A stretch of 28,603 nt of DNA, taken from the NCBI GenBank assembly GCA_023250175.1, contig JAHFBD010000003.1:1-28603 (forward strand), written 5' to 3'. The notes below the pieces were generated by a model. The model saw nothing but the letters and a program-made list of their open reading frames with translations, did no database searches and had not been told where the DNA came from. The stretch is from Candidatus Melainabacteria bacterium. GTDB lineage: Bacteria; Cyanobacteriota; Vampirovibrionia; 2-02-FULL-35-15. The translations under genes were made by a program, and so were the position numbers. Below, in pieces: positions 7,975 to 16,914 of the stretch; position 1 is the first letter of the stretch; each line of letters begins with the position of its first letter.

Positions 7975-9990
7975 TTAAACATCTAGGACTGCTAGCCCTG
8001 CATGTTCTTCTATAAATTCACGTCTTGGTCCTACAGCATCACCCATTAAAACATCAAAGATTCTATCTGCTTCAGCAGCATCTTCAAAAGAGACTTGTTT
8101 TAATGTTCTTTTTTCAGGATTCATAGTGGTTTCCCATAATTGCTCTGGCATCATTTCCCCAAGCCCTTTAAACCTTTGGACATTTGTCTTTTCTCCAAGT
8201 TCAGCTTTAGCTAACTCTAGCTGATGTTCGTTATAGCAATAAATTATCTTTTTATTTTTTTCAATCTTATATAAAGGTGGTTGTGCAATATACATGTAAC
8301 CATTTTCAATTACAGGTCTTGCATATCTAAAAAAGAATGTTAGTAATAAGGTTCTAATGTGAGCTCCGTCTACGTCAGCATCTGTCATGATTATAATCTT
8401 GTGATATCGTAGCTTGCTTAAGTCAAGCTCATCTATGTTTGGTCTTAAAACATCATCACCAACTGTTGATAAGCCTGTAGCTTGGATGAGAGCCTGTATT
8501 TCAGTATTGTCATAGATTCTCCCAATTCTTGCTCGCTCCACATTTAATATTTTTCCCCGCAAAGGAAGGATAGCCTGGTACATCCTTTCACGCCCTTGCT
8601 TTGCTGAGCCTCCGGCTGAATCACCTTCTACAATAAATAGCTCACACTTTTCTGAATCACGACTTGTACAATCAGCAAGCTTGCCAGGAAGTCCGCCAGC
8701 AGATTCTAAGACAGATTGTCTTCTTATTAAATTTTTAGCTTTCCTTGCAGCTTCACGAGCATCTCTTGCCTGGACAGCTTTCTGGATAATTATTTTTGAT
8801 TCTTTTGGATTCCTATCAAGCCAATCCTTTAGTCCTTCACTTAATATAGACATTACAGCAGTTTGAACTTCATTATTTAAAAGCTTGACTTTTGTCTGGC
8901 TTTCAAATTGTGGATCTTTAACCTTTACTGAAATAATCGCAGTTAAACCTTCTCTAACATCTTCACCAACAAGGTTTACATCGTTTTCTTTTAATATTTC
9001 TGAGCTTCTTGCATAGTCATTTATTATTCTAGTTAGAGCATTTCTAAGTCCTGTTAAATGTGTTCCACCATCTGGGTTGTTTATATTATTTGCAAATGCA
9101 AAGATCGATTCGCTATATGTGTCTGTATATTGCATAGCAATTTCAGCTATAACATCTTCTTTTACCCCCTCAAAATAAATAACTTCTTTATGAAGGCAGG
9201 CTTTTGTTGAGTTTAAGAATTGAACATAGCTCTTAATTCCACCCTCATAAAAATAAATCTCTTGATAGTGAGAATTGTTTTTTTCTAATCTTTCGTCTGT
9301 AAATATTATTTTGAGAGCTTTATTTAAAAAAGTCATTTCTCTTAATCTTGCAGCTATTACTTCTCGGTTACAAACAGGCATTACTCCTGTTTCTTGCTCT
9401 TTAAATATTTTTGGATCAGGCCAAAAAGTAACTTTTGTACCAGTCTTATCACTCTTTCCTATAACTTTTAGTGGTTCTTTACTTTTACCAGCAATGTCAT
9501 CCGGATTATCTCCATAAAATTCAACAAAGTGAATTTTATGATCTCTATATACTTCTACCTGCATCTTAGAAGAGACAGCATTTACACAAGATGCACCAAC
9601 ACCATGCAAACCACCAGACACTTTATAGCTAGCACTTGTACCAAATTTTCCACCTGAATGAAGAACTGTAAAAACTGTTTCTACTCCTGACAGTCCCGTT
9701 TTAGTAACTTTTTCTACTGGTACTCCTCGTCCATTATCTTCTACTGAAATTGAAGTATCTGCATTAATAGTAACTTTGATTTCATTACAATAACCTGCTA
9801 ATGCTTCATCTACAGAGTTATCAACAATTTCATAAATACAATGATGTAATGCTTTTTGATCGACACCCCCTATATACATTCCCGGGCGTCGTCTTACAGC
9901 ATCTAAACCTTCTAAAACCTCTATATCACTTGCTGAGTATGAGCCATTACCTTGTATAGTCTTATCTTTTGTTGTTTCAGTTTTTGACAT
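7975..9990 (-). CDS. gyrB: DNA gyrase subunit B
   Basis: ATPase subunit of DNA gyrase, which with GyrA introduces negative supercoils. The GHKL ATPase region has RRPGMYIGG, EIVDNSVDEALAG, VEDNGRGVPVE and GGLHGVGASCVNAVS. The transducer domain carries QTKVKLLN. The TOPRIM domain has FIVEGDSAGGSAKQGRER and the Mg-binding DADVDGAHIRTL. The C-terminal RFKGLGEMMPEQLWETTMNP is typical of GyrB rather than ParE. At 671 residues it is the short form, without the extra E. coli-type insertion. No SD is visible before the ATG. It follows recF and the DUF721 gene on the same strand. Confidence 0.97.
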   Translation of the reverse strand: MSKTETTKDKTIQGNGSYSASDIEVLEGLDAVRRRPGMYIGGVDQKALHHCIYEIVDNSVDEALAGYCNEIKVTINADTSISVEDNGRGVPVEKVTKTGLSGVETVFTVLHSGGKFGTSASYKVSGGLHGVGASCVNAVSSKMQVEVYRDHKIHFVEFYGDNPDDIAGKSKEPLKVIGKSDKTGTKVTFWPDPKIFKEQETGVMPVCNREVIAARLREMTFLNKALKIIFTDERLEKNNSHYQEIYFYEGGIKSYVQFLNSTKACLHKEVIYFEGVKEDVIAEIAMQYTDTYSESIFAFANNINNPDGGTHLTGLRNALTRIINDYARSSEILKENDVNLVGEDVREGLTAIISVKVKDPQFESQTKVKLLNNEVQTAVMSILSEGLKDWLDRNPKESKIIIQKAVQARDAREAARKAKNLIRRQSVLESAGGLPGKLADCTSRDSEKCELFIVEGDSAGGSAKQGRERMYQAILPLRGKILNVERARIGRIYDNTEIQALIQATGLSTVGDDVLRPNIDELDLSKLRYHKIIIMTDADVDGAHIRTLLLTFFFRYARPVIENGYMYIAQPPLYKIEKNKKIIYCYNEHQLELAKAELGEKTNVQRFKGLGEMMPEQLWETTMNPEKRTLKQVSFEDAAEADRIFDVLMGDAVGPRREFIEEHAGLAVLDV

Positions 9991-10069
9991 AAATAAATTT
10001 AAATCTGAGCTTTAATGGTACCATTCTTAAAGTCAGAATTCTACTTAAATACAAGCAAAATTCAAGGCT

Positions 10070-10405
10070 TTAACTGCTTTTATTTATAAATCTAATATCT
10101 TTAAAAGAGAGATCTGTATTTTTTGTGGCTTGTTTTAAACACTCTAAAATATTATTTTTTTTCATAGATAACTCCATTGCTAAAGCCCCACTTGTTACTG
10201 CAATTACAAGATTATTTTCTCTATCAAAATAAGCTGGCTGGCTATGCTTGGCAATATCAAAGCTTGTTACTAATGGCCAAAGCTCTTTTAATGCTTGTAT
10301 TTTAAAACTTTTTTCAAGCCCTAAACTATCTTTAACTATATTTATAACTTCACTTACTTTTATTAAGTCACTTTTAGATCTTTTTTGTCGCGGGGGATTA
10401 TTCAT
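10070..10405 (-). CDS. DUF721 (DciA-like) protein
   Basis: A 111-residue protein matching the DUF721 family, which includes the helicase-loading factor DciA. The hallmark is the segment following the helix LKELWPLVTSFDIAKHSQPA: a strand pair NLVIAVTSGALAMELSMKK and then a helix beginning NNILECL. It lies between recF (8-bp gap) and gyrB (79-bp gap), the position DUF721 genes occupy in several phyla, which supports a role in replication or repair. The N-terminus is basic (PPRQKRSKSD). A role in loading DnaB is known for DciA proteins and is inferred here. Confidence 0.8.
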   Translation of the reverse strand: MNNPPRQKRSKSDLIKVSEVINIVKDSLGLEKSFKIQALKELWPLVTSFDIAKHSQPAYFDRENNLVIAVTSGALAMELSMKKNNILECLKQATKNTDLSFKDIRFINKSS

Positions 10406-10413
10406 TTTCGTAA

Positions 10414-11559
10414 TTAAGCTAGTTTACACTCTGATTGAAGAACTTGTCCATTTTGAATTTCAATTATCTGTGCATCTTTTAAAAATTCTTTTTGAATATC
10501 ACTTATATGTGTAGTTGTTAAAAATGTTTGTATATTTCTCGGTAAGTTATGCAATAAAAAGTCTTGCCTGTTTTCATCCAACTCAGCAAAGACATCATCT
10601 AAAAGTAAGACGGGTACCTCTCCCTTTCTTTTTTCAATTATTTTTAATTCTGCAAGTTTAATGGAAAGTATAGTAGAGCGTTGTTGTCCTTGACTTGCAA
10701 ATGATTTAGCTTCTTTTTCATTAATCATGAAGATTGCATCATCTCGATGTGGACCTACCAATGACTGTCCTCGCATAAGCTCTTCTTCAAAAGATTTATC
10801 AAGAGTTGCTTTAAAAAGAGTCAATAAGTCCTGATGACTAAAAACTGAGGACTGAAGAATTGATGATTTGTAAATTATGTCCAAGGCTTCTGTATCTTTT
10901 GATATCTTTCTTTGAAAGTCTTTTGCTATTGGCTTTATTTCATCAATAAAATTCAACCGGGTAAAAATAATATCTGTCCCAAAATTTAAAATCTGTGTAT
11001 TCCAAACATCTAATTGTTCTTTTAAAGCTTTCCTGGATAACATCGCTTCGTGGGATTGTTTTAAAAGTGCATTTTTTTGTGCGATCGACTTTTGATAGTC
11101 AAGGAGTGTTTTGTGATATTTTTTATCTAGTTGAAAGAGAATGGAGTCCAGCCAACTCCTACGAATACTTGGTGAACCCTTGATCAGATACAAATCATCA
11201 CATGAAAACATAACTGCAAAAAAGTTCCCAACAAGATCAGCCTGCGGGGCACGTTTTGGCACATCATTTATTTTTAACTTTCTTCTTCCTGTAGGGTTTA
11301 TTTGTAGTGCAATATTTAATTCTGCATCTATTGTCTCAATATTTGCAAAAATAAGAGAATGTTCTTTATTCCAAAAAACAAGATCACTATCTTTTTCTGC
11401 TCTATCAGACTGGCTTGTTGCAAGAATGTTAATTGCTTCTAAGATATTGCTTTTGCCCTGAGCATTTTGGCCAATAATAATTGTTTTTAAATTGTTAAAC
11501 TCATGTTCGAAATCAGTGTAATTTCTGTAATTTACAAGCTTTAATCTTTTTAATTGCAT
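10414..11559 (-). CDS. recF: DNA replication and repair protein RecF
   Basis: An SMC-like ATPase that with RecO and RecR loads RecA at gapped DNA. The N-terminus (MQLKRLKLVNYRNY) is typical. Walker A is GQNAQGKSNILEAI (about residues 30-43), the signature motif is SFASQGQQRSTILSIKLAEL, and Walker B is VPVLLLDDVFAELDENR near the C-terminus. The length of 381 is normal. It is the first gene of a recF-DUF721-gyrB cluster. dnaA and dnaN, often just upstream, are absent here. An outer-membrane protein gene is divergent across a 55-bp gap. Confidence 0.96.
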   Translation of the reverse strand: MQLKRLKLVNYRNYTDFEHEFNNLKTIIIGQNAQGKSNILEAINILATSQSDRAEKDSDLVFWNKEHSLIFANIETIDAELNIALQINPTGRRKLKINDVPKRAPQADLVGNFFAVMFSCDDLYLIKGSPSIRRSWLDSILFQLDKKYHKTLLDYQKSIAQKNALLKQSHEAMLSRKALKEQLDVWNTQILNFGTDIIFTRLNFIDEIKPIAKDFQRKISKDTEALDIIYKSSILQSSVFSHQDLLTLFKATLDKSFEEELMRGQSLVGPHRDDAIFMINEKEAKSFASQGQQRSTILSIKLAELKIIEKRKGEVPVLLLDDVFAELDENRQDFLLHNLPRNIQTFLTTTHISDIQKEFLKDAQIIEIQNGQVLQSECKLA

Positions 11560-11595
11560 GGGAGTATCTTAACGTTTCCAGTCTGTCTTACGTTA

Positions 11596-11601
11596 TATAA
11601 T
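11596..11601 (+). promoter_or_regulatory. Possible -10 box for the LptD-like gene
   Basis: A TATAAT hexamer in the 55-bp divergent gap. It lies 13 nt before the ATG at 11615, so a transcript from it would have an almost absent leader. That fits the lack of an SD at this gene. No good -35 is seen at 17 bp. Confidence 0.3.
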
Positions 11602-11614
11602 TAAGCCTATATTT

Positions 11615-13408
11615 ATGAGTCAATATTTTTTAATTTTATTTTTAGTATTTGTATTTAATTTGCCTGGATTACAAGCCAGTGCTGCTGTACTGAAAAGTCC
11701 TTTTCATAAAAAAGCAAAACAAATTCAAGAGAATAAAGAACCAATAACTTCTGACTCTACTTTAAAAGCAAAGGCAGTTTATCTAGAGCTTGAGGGAGAT
11801 GATGTTGAATATGATAATGAAACTAATATTTATGTAACATCAGGAATGGCTACAGCACAGATTATTGATCAAGGTGCCAAACTGGAAGCTGACCAAATAG
11901 TTTATTATGGGGCTGATCAGCATGTAGAGGCTAAAGGAAACATAAAAATAACTCGTGGTGGAATAGTAACAAACGGTGAGTCTTTTAAATTTGATGTGAC
12001 CTCAAATAAATATCTTGTGACAAATCCAAGAACCATTGTTAAAGGTGCAATAATACGAGCAAGAGAAGTTAGCAGCTCACCAAACAATGAAATTGAATAT
12101 GAGCATGGGAGATTAAGGTTAGATGAACCAATAAGAATTGCTCAAGGTTTTGGTGCAAGAAAGCACCCTCGTACTTTTTACAGTCAGAAAAGTTCTAAAG
12201 CTGCAAAGGCAAAACCTAGCTGGGATGATGTTACCAAAACTCCCAGATATAGAGTTACTGCCCAAAAGATTGTTTATGATAACTCAAAAGCGGTTAATAA
12301 CTTAACTGTGTTTGGTGCCAGAGTTAATTTTAAAAACTTTTCTATACCAGCAGTACCAAAGTTTACAACAACAGTTAATTCAGATCCAAATGTTAGAACA
12401 GCACCACTAATAGCTCCTACCTTAGGTACTCAAGGGGCTTTAGGCGGGTTTTCAGTTGGTCCAACTTTTAACTTAAATGTAACTGATTATCATATACTAT
12501 CTCTATCACCATTTGGACAACTTGGTTCTAGTAATGCCTTAGGGCTTGGCGGAATGCTTGGTTTTTATGGACCCACGACTTTACTAGAAGGTACTTATGG
12601 CTCTCTCAAGGACAGGTTTGTTGGGCAATTCAGACAAAAATTTAGTAAAAATACAGAGTTTAGAAGTGCTTATAATCATTATCTTGACGATGGGTTCTTA
12701 GGTAGTACTTTGGCTCAAATTAATGTAGAGCTAGTTGATAAAAGAAGAGTTCATGTACCATTTACTGAATCGGGTATAAATTTTAGAACATCAAGTAGCT
12801 GGGTACAAAGTAGTCCTGGAATACTTCCATCCAGATATCAGCAGTTTTTGCGTAATGCCGAAGATAATAAAAAAGACTTAAAAAACACTGCCTTTAAAGC
12901 AGAAGAACAAATTACACTTGTTAGTAAACCAATATTTAAATTAGGGGCTGAAAAATTTAATACAGCTCTTAGAGTCAGAACTAGAAATGCTTTCAGAGCT
13001 TATTCAACAGGCGATTTCCAAGGAATATTTACAGGTGGACCATTACTAGATAATACAGTCGGACCTGCAACATTTGAGATTGGCTATGATCAAGGATATG
13101 TAAGTGGTAAGTCACCACTTTTTTATGATCAATATATTCAAGGGATGCAAAGCGTATCGCTCGATGGAGATGTAAAACTAACTGAATGGGTAACATTAGG
13201 TGGCTATGGTACTTATAATATAAAAGTCGCTGAGGTTATAGAAAGGCAAGTGAGGGCCAAAGTAGGACCGAAAGACTTTAAGCTGCTTGTGAACTGGGAT
13301 GCACTACGTCAACAAACACAATTTGGATTAAACTTTTTATTTGGGCAACCTGTTGACTTTGAAAGATTTTTAATTCTTAATTCTCAAAATAAAAATAGTG
13401 GGATTTGA
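11615..13408 (+). CDS. LptD/OstA-like outer-membrane protein
   Basis: A 597-residue exported protein. The start MSQYFLILFLVFVFNLPGLQ and the following ASAA are a signal peptide. Residues about 45-165 form an OstA/LptA-type beta-jellyroll, visible as repeats of the kind DDVEYDNETNIYVTSGMA, ADQIVYYGADQHVEAKGNIK and ESFKFDVTSNKYLVTNPRTI. The remainder (about 210-590) has alternating strands and short turns typical of a beta-barrel (SPFGQLGSSNALGLGGMLGF, FRAYSTGDFQGIFTGGPLLD). The layout matches the cyanobacterial LptD-like proteins. It is much shorter than E. coli LptD (784 aa). Its likely role is moving lipopolysaccharide or a related lipid to the outer leaflet. The HEAT-repeat gene follows closely. 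Confidence 0.8.
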   Translation: MSQYFLILFLVFVFNLPGLQASAAVLKSPFHKKAKQIQENKEPITSDSTLKAKAVYLELEGDDVEYDNETNIYVTSGMATAQIIDQGAKLEADQIVYYGADQHVEAKGNIKITRGGIVTNGESFKFDVTSNKYLVTNPRTIVKGAIIRAREVSSSPNNEIEYEHGRLRLDEPIRIAQGFGARKHPRTFYSQKSSKAAKAKPSWDDVTKTPRYRVTAQKIVYDNSKAVNNLTVFGARVNFKNFSIPAVPKFTTTVNSDPNVRTAPLIAPTLGTQGALGGFSVGPTFNLNVTDYHILSLSPFGQLGSSNALGLGGMLGFYGPTTLLEGTYGSLKDRFVGQFRQKFSKNTEFRSAYNHYLDDGFLGSTLAQINVELVDKRRVHVPFTESGINFRTSSSWVQSSPGILPSRYQQFLRNAEDNKKDLKNTAFKAEEQITLVSKPIFKLGAEKFNTALRVRTRNAFRAYSTGDFQGIFTGGPLLDNTVGPATFEIGYDQGYVSGKSPLFYDQYIQGMQSVSLDGDVKLTEWVTLGGYGTYNIKVAEVIERQVRAKVGPKDFKLLVNWDALRQQTQFGLNFLFGQPVDFERFLILNSQNKNSGI

Positions 13409-13440
13409 TAAATAATAGAATTAGAAAAGGAATAAACATC

Positions 13441-14280
13441 ATGAATATTTTTAGAATCTTTAGCTCAAAACAGGCAACTTCTCCTAGTCCTATCCTAAGA
13501 GAAATTAAACCAGGTCCAACTAAAATGGGAATGCTTATTCAGGAAATAAATTCTTCACATACACTTACACAGGTAAGAGCATTATCCCAGCTTAGTCGTC
13601 AAGTTGGATTTGATAATACTTTGCCTAAAGACATAGTAGATGTAGTACCTGTACTTGTAAAAATGCTTTCTGAAGAACCTACCGATCAACACGTATGCGA
13701 ATATGCAGCAAAGATACTAGGCATAATTAGGGAAAAAGGAGGGAAAGAAATAGTCCTTACAGCAACAGTACTTCCTATTTTAACTAATGTAATAGAAAGA
13801 AAAGACAAATTTAGTCCTATAGCAAGAAGTGAAGCATTAATTGCAGTAGGCTATTTTGGGAAAGAAGCAAAGGATATAATCCCTTTAATAATAAGTTTAT
13901 TAGGAGATAGAGATGAAGATTCTTATGCTGATATAAGTGCTGCATGTGCACTAAAGGAAATAGCAAAAGAAGCTAAAGAAGAAGTGAAACAAGCACTAAT
14001 CAATGCTCTAAACAATTCAAATGATCACCTTAGGGGATCAGCTGCTGCAAGTCTCGGTATAATTTTTAAAAAAGAAGCAAAGGATGCTTTAGAAATTTTA
14101 GTCAATGGACTACATGATAAAAGTGCACATGTTAGAAGAAGCTGTGCATTGACATTAGGTTATATGGGAAAAGAAGCAGAAAGTGCCACCCTTGATTTAG
14201 TAAAATTGTTAGCAGATAAATCAGAGAATGTAACTGAAACTTCGAAATGGGCACTTACTGAAATTGCAAAAGAGTTATAG
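13441..14280 (+). CDS. HEAT-repeat protein
   Basis: I choose the ATG at 13441 because AAAAGGA lies upstream of it. The open frame can extend to a TTG at 13405 that overlaps the previous gene. The protein is 279 residues, starting MNIFRIFSSKQAT. From about residue 40 on it is a series of HEAT/PBS-lyase-type repeats, each a helix pair with the pattern 'A-L-x-x-L/I-G', for example RSEALIAVGYFGKEAKDIIP, RGSAAASLGIIFKKEAKDAL and RRSCALTLGYMGKEAESATL. Such solenoids bind other proteins. No enzyme motif or signal peptide is seen. It probably shares a transcript with the LptD-like gene. Confidence 0.85.
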   Translation: MNIFRIFSSKQATSPSPILREIKPGPTKMGMLIQEINSSHTLTQVRALSQLSRQVGFDNTLPKDIVDVVPVLVKMLSEEPTDQHVCEYAAKILGIIREKGGKEIVLTATVLPILTNVIERKDKFSPIARSEALIAVGYFGKEAKDIIPLIISLLGDRDEDSYADISAACALKEIAKEAKEEVKQALINALNNSNDHLRGSAAASLGIIFKKEAKDALEILVNGLHDKSAHVRRSCALTLGYMGKEAESATLDLVKLLADKSENVTETSKWALTEIAKEL

Positions 14281-14302
14281 GGCTGAAATCTGAAACAAGT
14301 AA

Positions 14303-16426
14303 TTATATTACACTTGCGCCACCATGACATGACTCTTCAATTAAAAAGACATCATCTACTTTATTATTAGCAGGATTATTAGGATTTTGGAAATTATCTT
14401 TTAAAAGTGTCTTAAATCCACTTTCTGTAAAGTCACCACGAATACCACCAAAAGTATGTTCAAATGCACCTTCTCTTCTCAAGGCTTCATCATTATTTAG
14501 CATATTTATTTGTGTTTGGGTCAAGGCTGGAGTCCCTGGTGGTGGATAAAGCAGATTAAAAGCATTCGGAATGAAATTTAAAGTCAGACCTATAGGTGCA
14601 GTAGTTTCGATTCTACGCAAATTTCCATGCCCCTCTATAAATATAACTAACTGTGTTCGTTTGTTTTGTGCTTTTGCCTCTGTAGCCTTTTCCTTTATAG
14701 TATCAATAACACTTTGAGGCAAAGAACGATTATTAACTTTATAAATATTGTCCTGATCAATCTTATAAGAATAGTGAAGTACATGAGCTGCTAAATTAAT
14801 ATCATTTGCATGAACAGCATTATGTGCAGGATCGTTGGCTGGTATAGATATAAGAATAGCAAATTTTGCAATATCATTTGGTGCTGCTTCATTCCAAGGA
14901 ACACTTGATAAATCCATCAATGGATCCCAGGGCGATTTAACTGGTGTTTGTGGCTCACTGGCTGTCAGGTTAAATTTAGTTCTGCTATTATTCCAGTTAG
15001 TAAGTAAGTTATTAAATGACCCATTAATTGTGGCGGCATTAGATGCTTCATAAAAAAAAGCTAAAGGAAAATAAGCATGAAAATTTGCATGATAATAAGG
15101 ACAAAGCTCTGTAGTCATATCTGTCAAATAAAAGCAAACCCGTAAACTGCCTGCCATCATCCTATTATCACTATTATTATAGTCAGGATAAACATTACCC
15201 ATTGCAAAATCTGTTAAAGCCTGTTCTGAAGATATCATCAGCTGTCTAAGATCTTCTCCAATTTGATACTCTATATGCTCCCATTCTTGAGGAGGTCCTG
15301 CATTTACTAATCGTGAAATTACAACATTAGTTGGAGCAGAGAAATATGAACTTTGACTTTGTTTAGAAGAAGCATATACGGTTACCCCGTCTGATTTGGT
15401 ATTGTTGGCATTTTCGCTATTCCAACGAGGCCATTTAAATTGTAAGGTGTTGCGCTTATCTGGTTCTAAATAAATCCATGGTGTTGGAGCTGGTAAAATT
15501 AGTGAGCCTTGTTGAGCTTTTAAATTTTTTACGATTTTTCCTTCTTTTTGCTCTTTCAAATTTTTTACATTTGCTCTGTTGGCTCTAAACAACAAATTGG
15601 CTCCAAAGTTAGGCAGATTCATTGGATCTGAAATAGCTGTAATAGGCTCAGATTCTAAAGGCTCATTGCTGGCTTCCATTGGATCTTCAAATTTATAACT
15701 GTTAAAAGATAAAAAGACACAGTTGTTTAAATCGCTTGAATCCTTATTACAGATAGAAGAGCCTGATGCTAAATCACCTTCATTGTATTCAGTAAAAAAT
15801 TGTTTTATATCAGATGGACAGATATGAGTACTATCTAAATCAAGCACAACCACATCTCTTTTCATATTTATAAAAGGCGGAAGTGCTGGAGATAAAAATG
15901 GACAATATGCAGAAGTCGTTTTAATAGTCCTTGGATCATCCTTAACGCTTTTATCATATTGGTTAGCAGGATCATTTTCATCAAATGCTCTAACTCTGAA
16001 ATCAAAGATAGATCCGATTGGAGCTACTGGTATTGTTGATGGCTCTACATATACTTGTACCGGTGTTACTGGTGGTGGTGCTACATATACGGGTACTGGT
16101 TGTGCTGGAATAGGCTGTGTCTCTGAAAGAGGAGTTAATGGAATTAGATTGGTTGGAAGTGGTGGTGCTACATATACAGGTACTGGTTGTGCTGGAATAG
16201 GCTGTGTCTCTGAAAGAGGAGTTGATGGAATTAGATTGGTTGGAGGTAATGCGATTGGATAGATTAATGTACTATTATCATATAAACACTTCTCATCAAC
16301 ACAATTTTGCCCACTTTGACAATCAGTATTCAAAGTACAAGCTAGTAACTGGGTACAAACTAATAGCTGTACTAATAAAAAAAGGCCCATAAGCAAAACT
16401 TGTTTTATAAAGAATTTTGTTTTCAT
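14303..16426 (-). CDS. Secreted protein with caspase-like (clan CD) C-terminus
   Basis: A 707-residue exported protein. Residues 1-30 are a signal sequence ending LLVCTQLLAC, which can be read as a lipobox. It is followed by a Cys-rich motif with four more cysteines (TDCQSGQNCVDEKC). Residues about 55-140 are a Pro-rich linker containing two 29-aa tandem repeats. The middle is not recognised. At the C-terminus, LVIFIEGHGN (His about 600) and VDDVFLIEESCHGG (Cys 700) match the His-Gly and Cys positions of clan CD cysteine peptidases (caspase, gingipain and legumain folds), with strand-like residues before each. Only seven residues follow the Cys, unusually few, so the domain may be truncated or inactive. 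The peptidase call is inference. Confidence 0.7.
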   Translation of the reverse strand: MKTKFFIKQVLLMGLFLLVQLLVCTQLLACTLNTDCQSGQNCVDEKCLYDNSTLIYPIALPPTNLIPSTPLSETQPIPAQPVPVYVAPPLPTNLIPLTPLSETQPIPAQPVPVYVAPPPVTPVQVYVEPSTIPVAPIGSIFDFRVRAFDENDPANQYDKSVKDDPRTIKTTSAYCPFLSPALPPFINMKRDVVVLDLDSTHICPSDIKQFFTEYNEGDLASGSSICNKDSSDLNNCVFLSFNSYKFEDPMEASNEPLESEPITAISDPMNLPNFGANLLFRANRANVKNLKEQKEGKIVKNLKAQQGSLILPAPTPWIYLEPDKRNTLQFKWPRWNSENANNTKSDGVTVYASSKQSQSSYFSAPTNVVISRLVNAGPPQEWEHIEYQIGEDLRQLMISSEQALTDFAMGNVYPDYNNSDNRMMAGSLRVCFYLTDMTTELCPYYHANFHAYFPLAFFYEASNAATINGSFNNLLTNWNNSRTKFNLTASEPQTPVKSPWDPLMDLSSVPWNEAAPNDIAKFAILISIPANDPAHNAVHANDINLAAHVLHYSYKIDQDNIYKVNNRSLPQSVIDTIKEKATEAKAQNKRTQLVIFIEGHGNLRRIETTAPIGLTLNFIPNAFNLLYPPPGTPALTQTQINMLNNDEALRREGAFEHTFGGIRGDFTESGFKTLLKDNFQNPNNPANNKVDDVFLIEESCHGGASVI
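16074..16247 (-). repeat. 87-bp tandem duplication in coding sequence
   Basis: Two adjacent 87-bp units (16074-16160 and 16161-16247) differ at only a few positions. Each encodes a 29-residue Pro-rich unit (PTNLIP...PVPVYVAPP). The near identity implies a recent duplication or ongoing length change of the linker. Confidence 0.9.
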
Positions 16427-16609
16427 GCTTATACTTTAAGAATTTATAAAACTGATTAAATAAACTATTCCCTATTCGGGATAACTCTAATTCAGGGTCT
16501 TCCCTAATACCAATAAAACTAAAATAACCTCAAGCAAAATATTGATAAAAAAAATAAATGGGCTTGTCTGCAACAATAAATAAAAATAAATATTGTACTT
16601 GCAATTAAA

Positions 16610-16684
16610 GCATTTGTCCGATTTATTCGGCAAATGCGAGCAGGTGAAAGGAATTTACAGATGGAAACCCAAGCTTGTCTTGGG
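16610..16684 (+). repeat. Two-hairpin structured element, copy 1
   Basis: Hairpin 1 is GCATTTG (16610-16616), a bulged T, CCGA, loop TTTAT, TCGG, CAAATGC (to 16637): 11 base pairs. A 30-nt linker with GGTGAAAG and AGATGGA follows. Hairpin 2 is CCCAAG, loop CTTGT, CTTGGG (16668-16684). Copy 2 at 21731-21803 has the same order, the same loops, the same 30-nt linker length, and stem changes that keep pairing. It does not lie just before a gene: the next plus-strand gene starts about 450 bp later, beyond a minus-strand tRNA. Confidence 0.75.
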
Positions 16685-16700
16685 CATTATAAAGGAAAAG

Positions 16701-16774
16701 TTTTTTGTCTGATTTATTCAGCAAAAAGCATCAGGACTGAAAAGCAAGTTGAGCATTAGTGCGAAACGAGCGAT
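16701..16774 (+). repeat. Related hairpin with alternative tail
   Basis: This begins with the same kind of hairpin (TTTTTTG, bulged T, CTGA, loop TTTAT, TCAG, CAAAAAG; 16701-16728) and continues into a tail, 16751-16774, that contains GTGCGAAACGAGCG. The reverse complement at 21576-21643 has the same hairpin and tail, with a gapless segment of equal length between them. The tail alone recurs at 5007-5030. It ends 6 nt from the 3' end of the tRNA-Val(CAC) gene. Confidence 0.7.
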
Positions 16775-16780
16775 ATAAAA

Positions 16781-16852
16781 TGGACCCTACTGGGATTGAA
16801 CCAGTGCTCTCTTCCGTGTGAAGGAAATGTTTTACCACTAAACTAAGGGTCC
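16781..16852 (-). tRNA. tRNA-Val (anticodon CAC)
   Basis: The minus strand gives a 72-nt cloverleaf. The acceptor is GGACCCT/AGGGTCC with discriminator A, the D-loop contains TTTAGTGGTAAAAC, the anticodon stem TTTCC/GGAAG encloses loop TTCACAC (anticodon CAC), and the T-arm holds GGTTCAATCC. CCA is not encoded. With the TAC isoacceptor at 5039 it covers the G- and A-ending valine codons. Confidence 0.93.
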
Positions 16853-16914
16853 AAGCTCTAATTTTCATAATTAATTATGAAACTATATTATACCAATCCG
16901 CACAATTAAGCTTA

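Noticed and set aside
16781..16852. Reading the tRNA as a UCA (stop-suppressor or selenocysteine) tRNA
   Set aside because: Shifting the loop by one base breaks the anticodon stem. The 7-nt loop TTCACAC places CAC at positions 34-36, and the size and arms are not those of tRNA-Sec.
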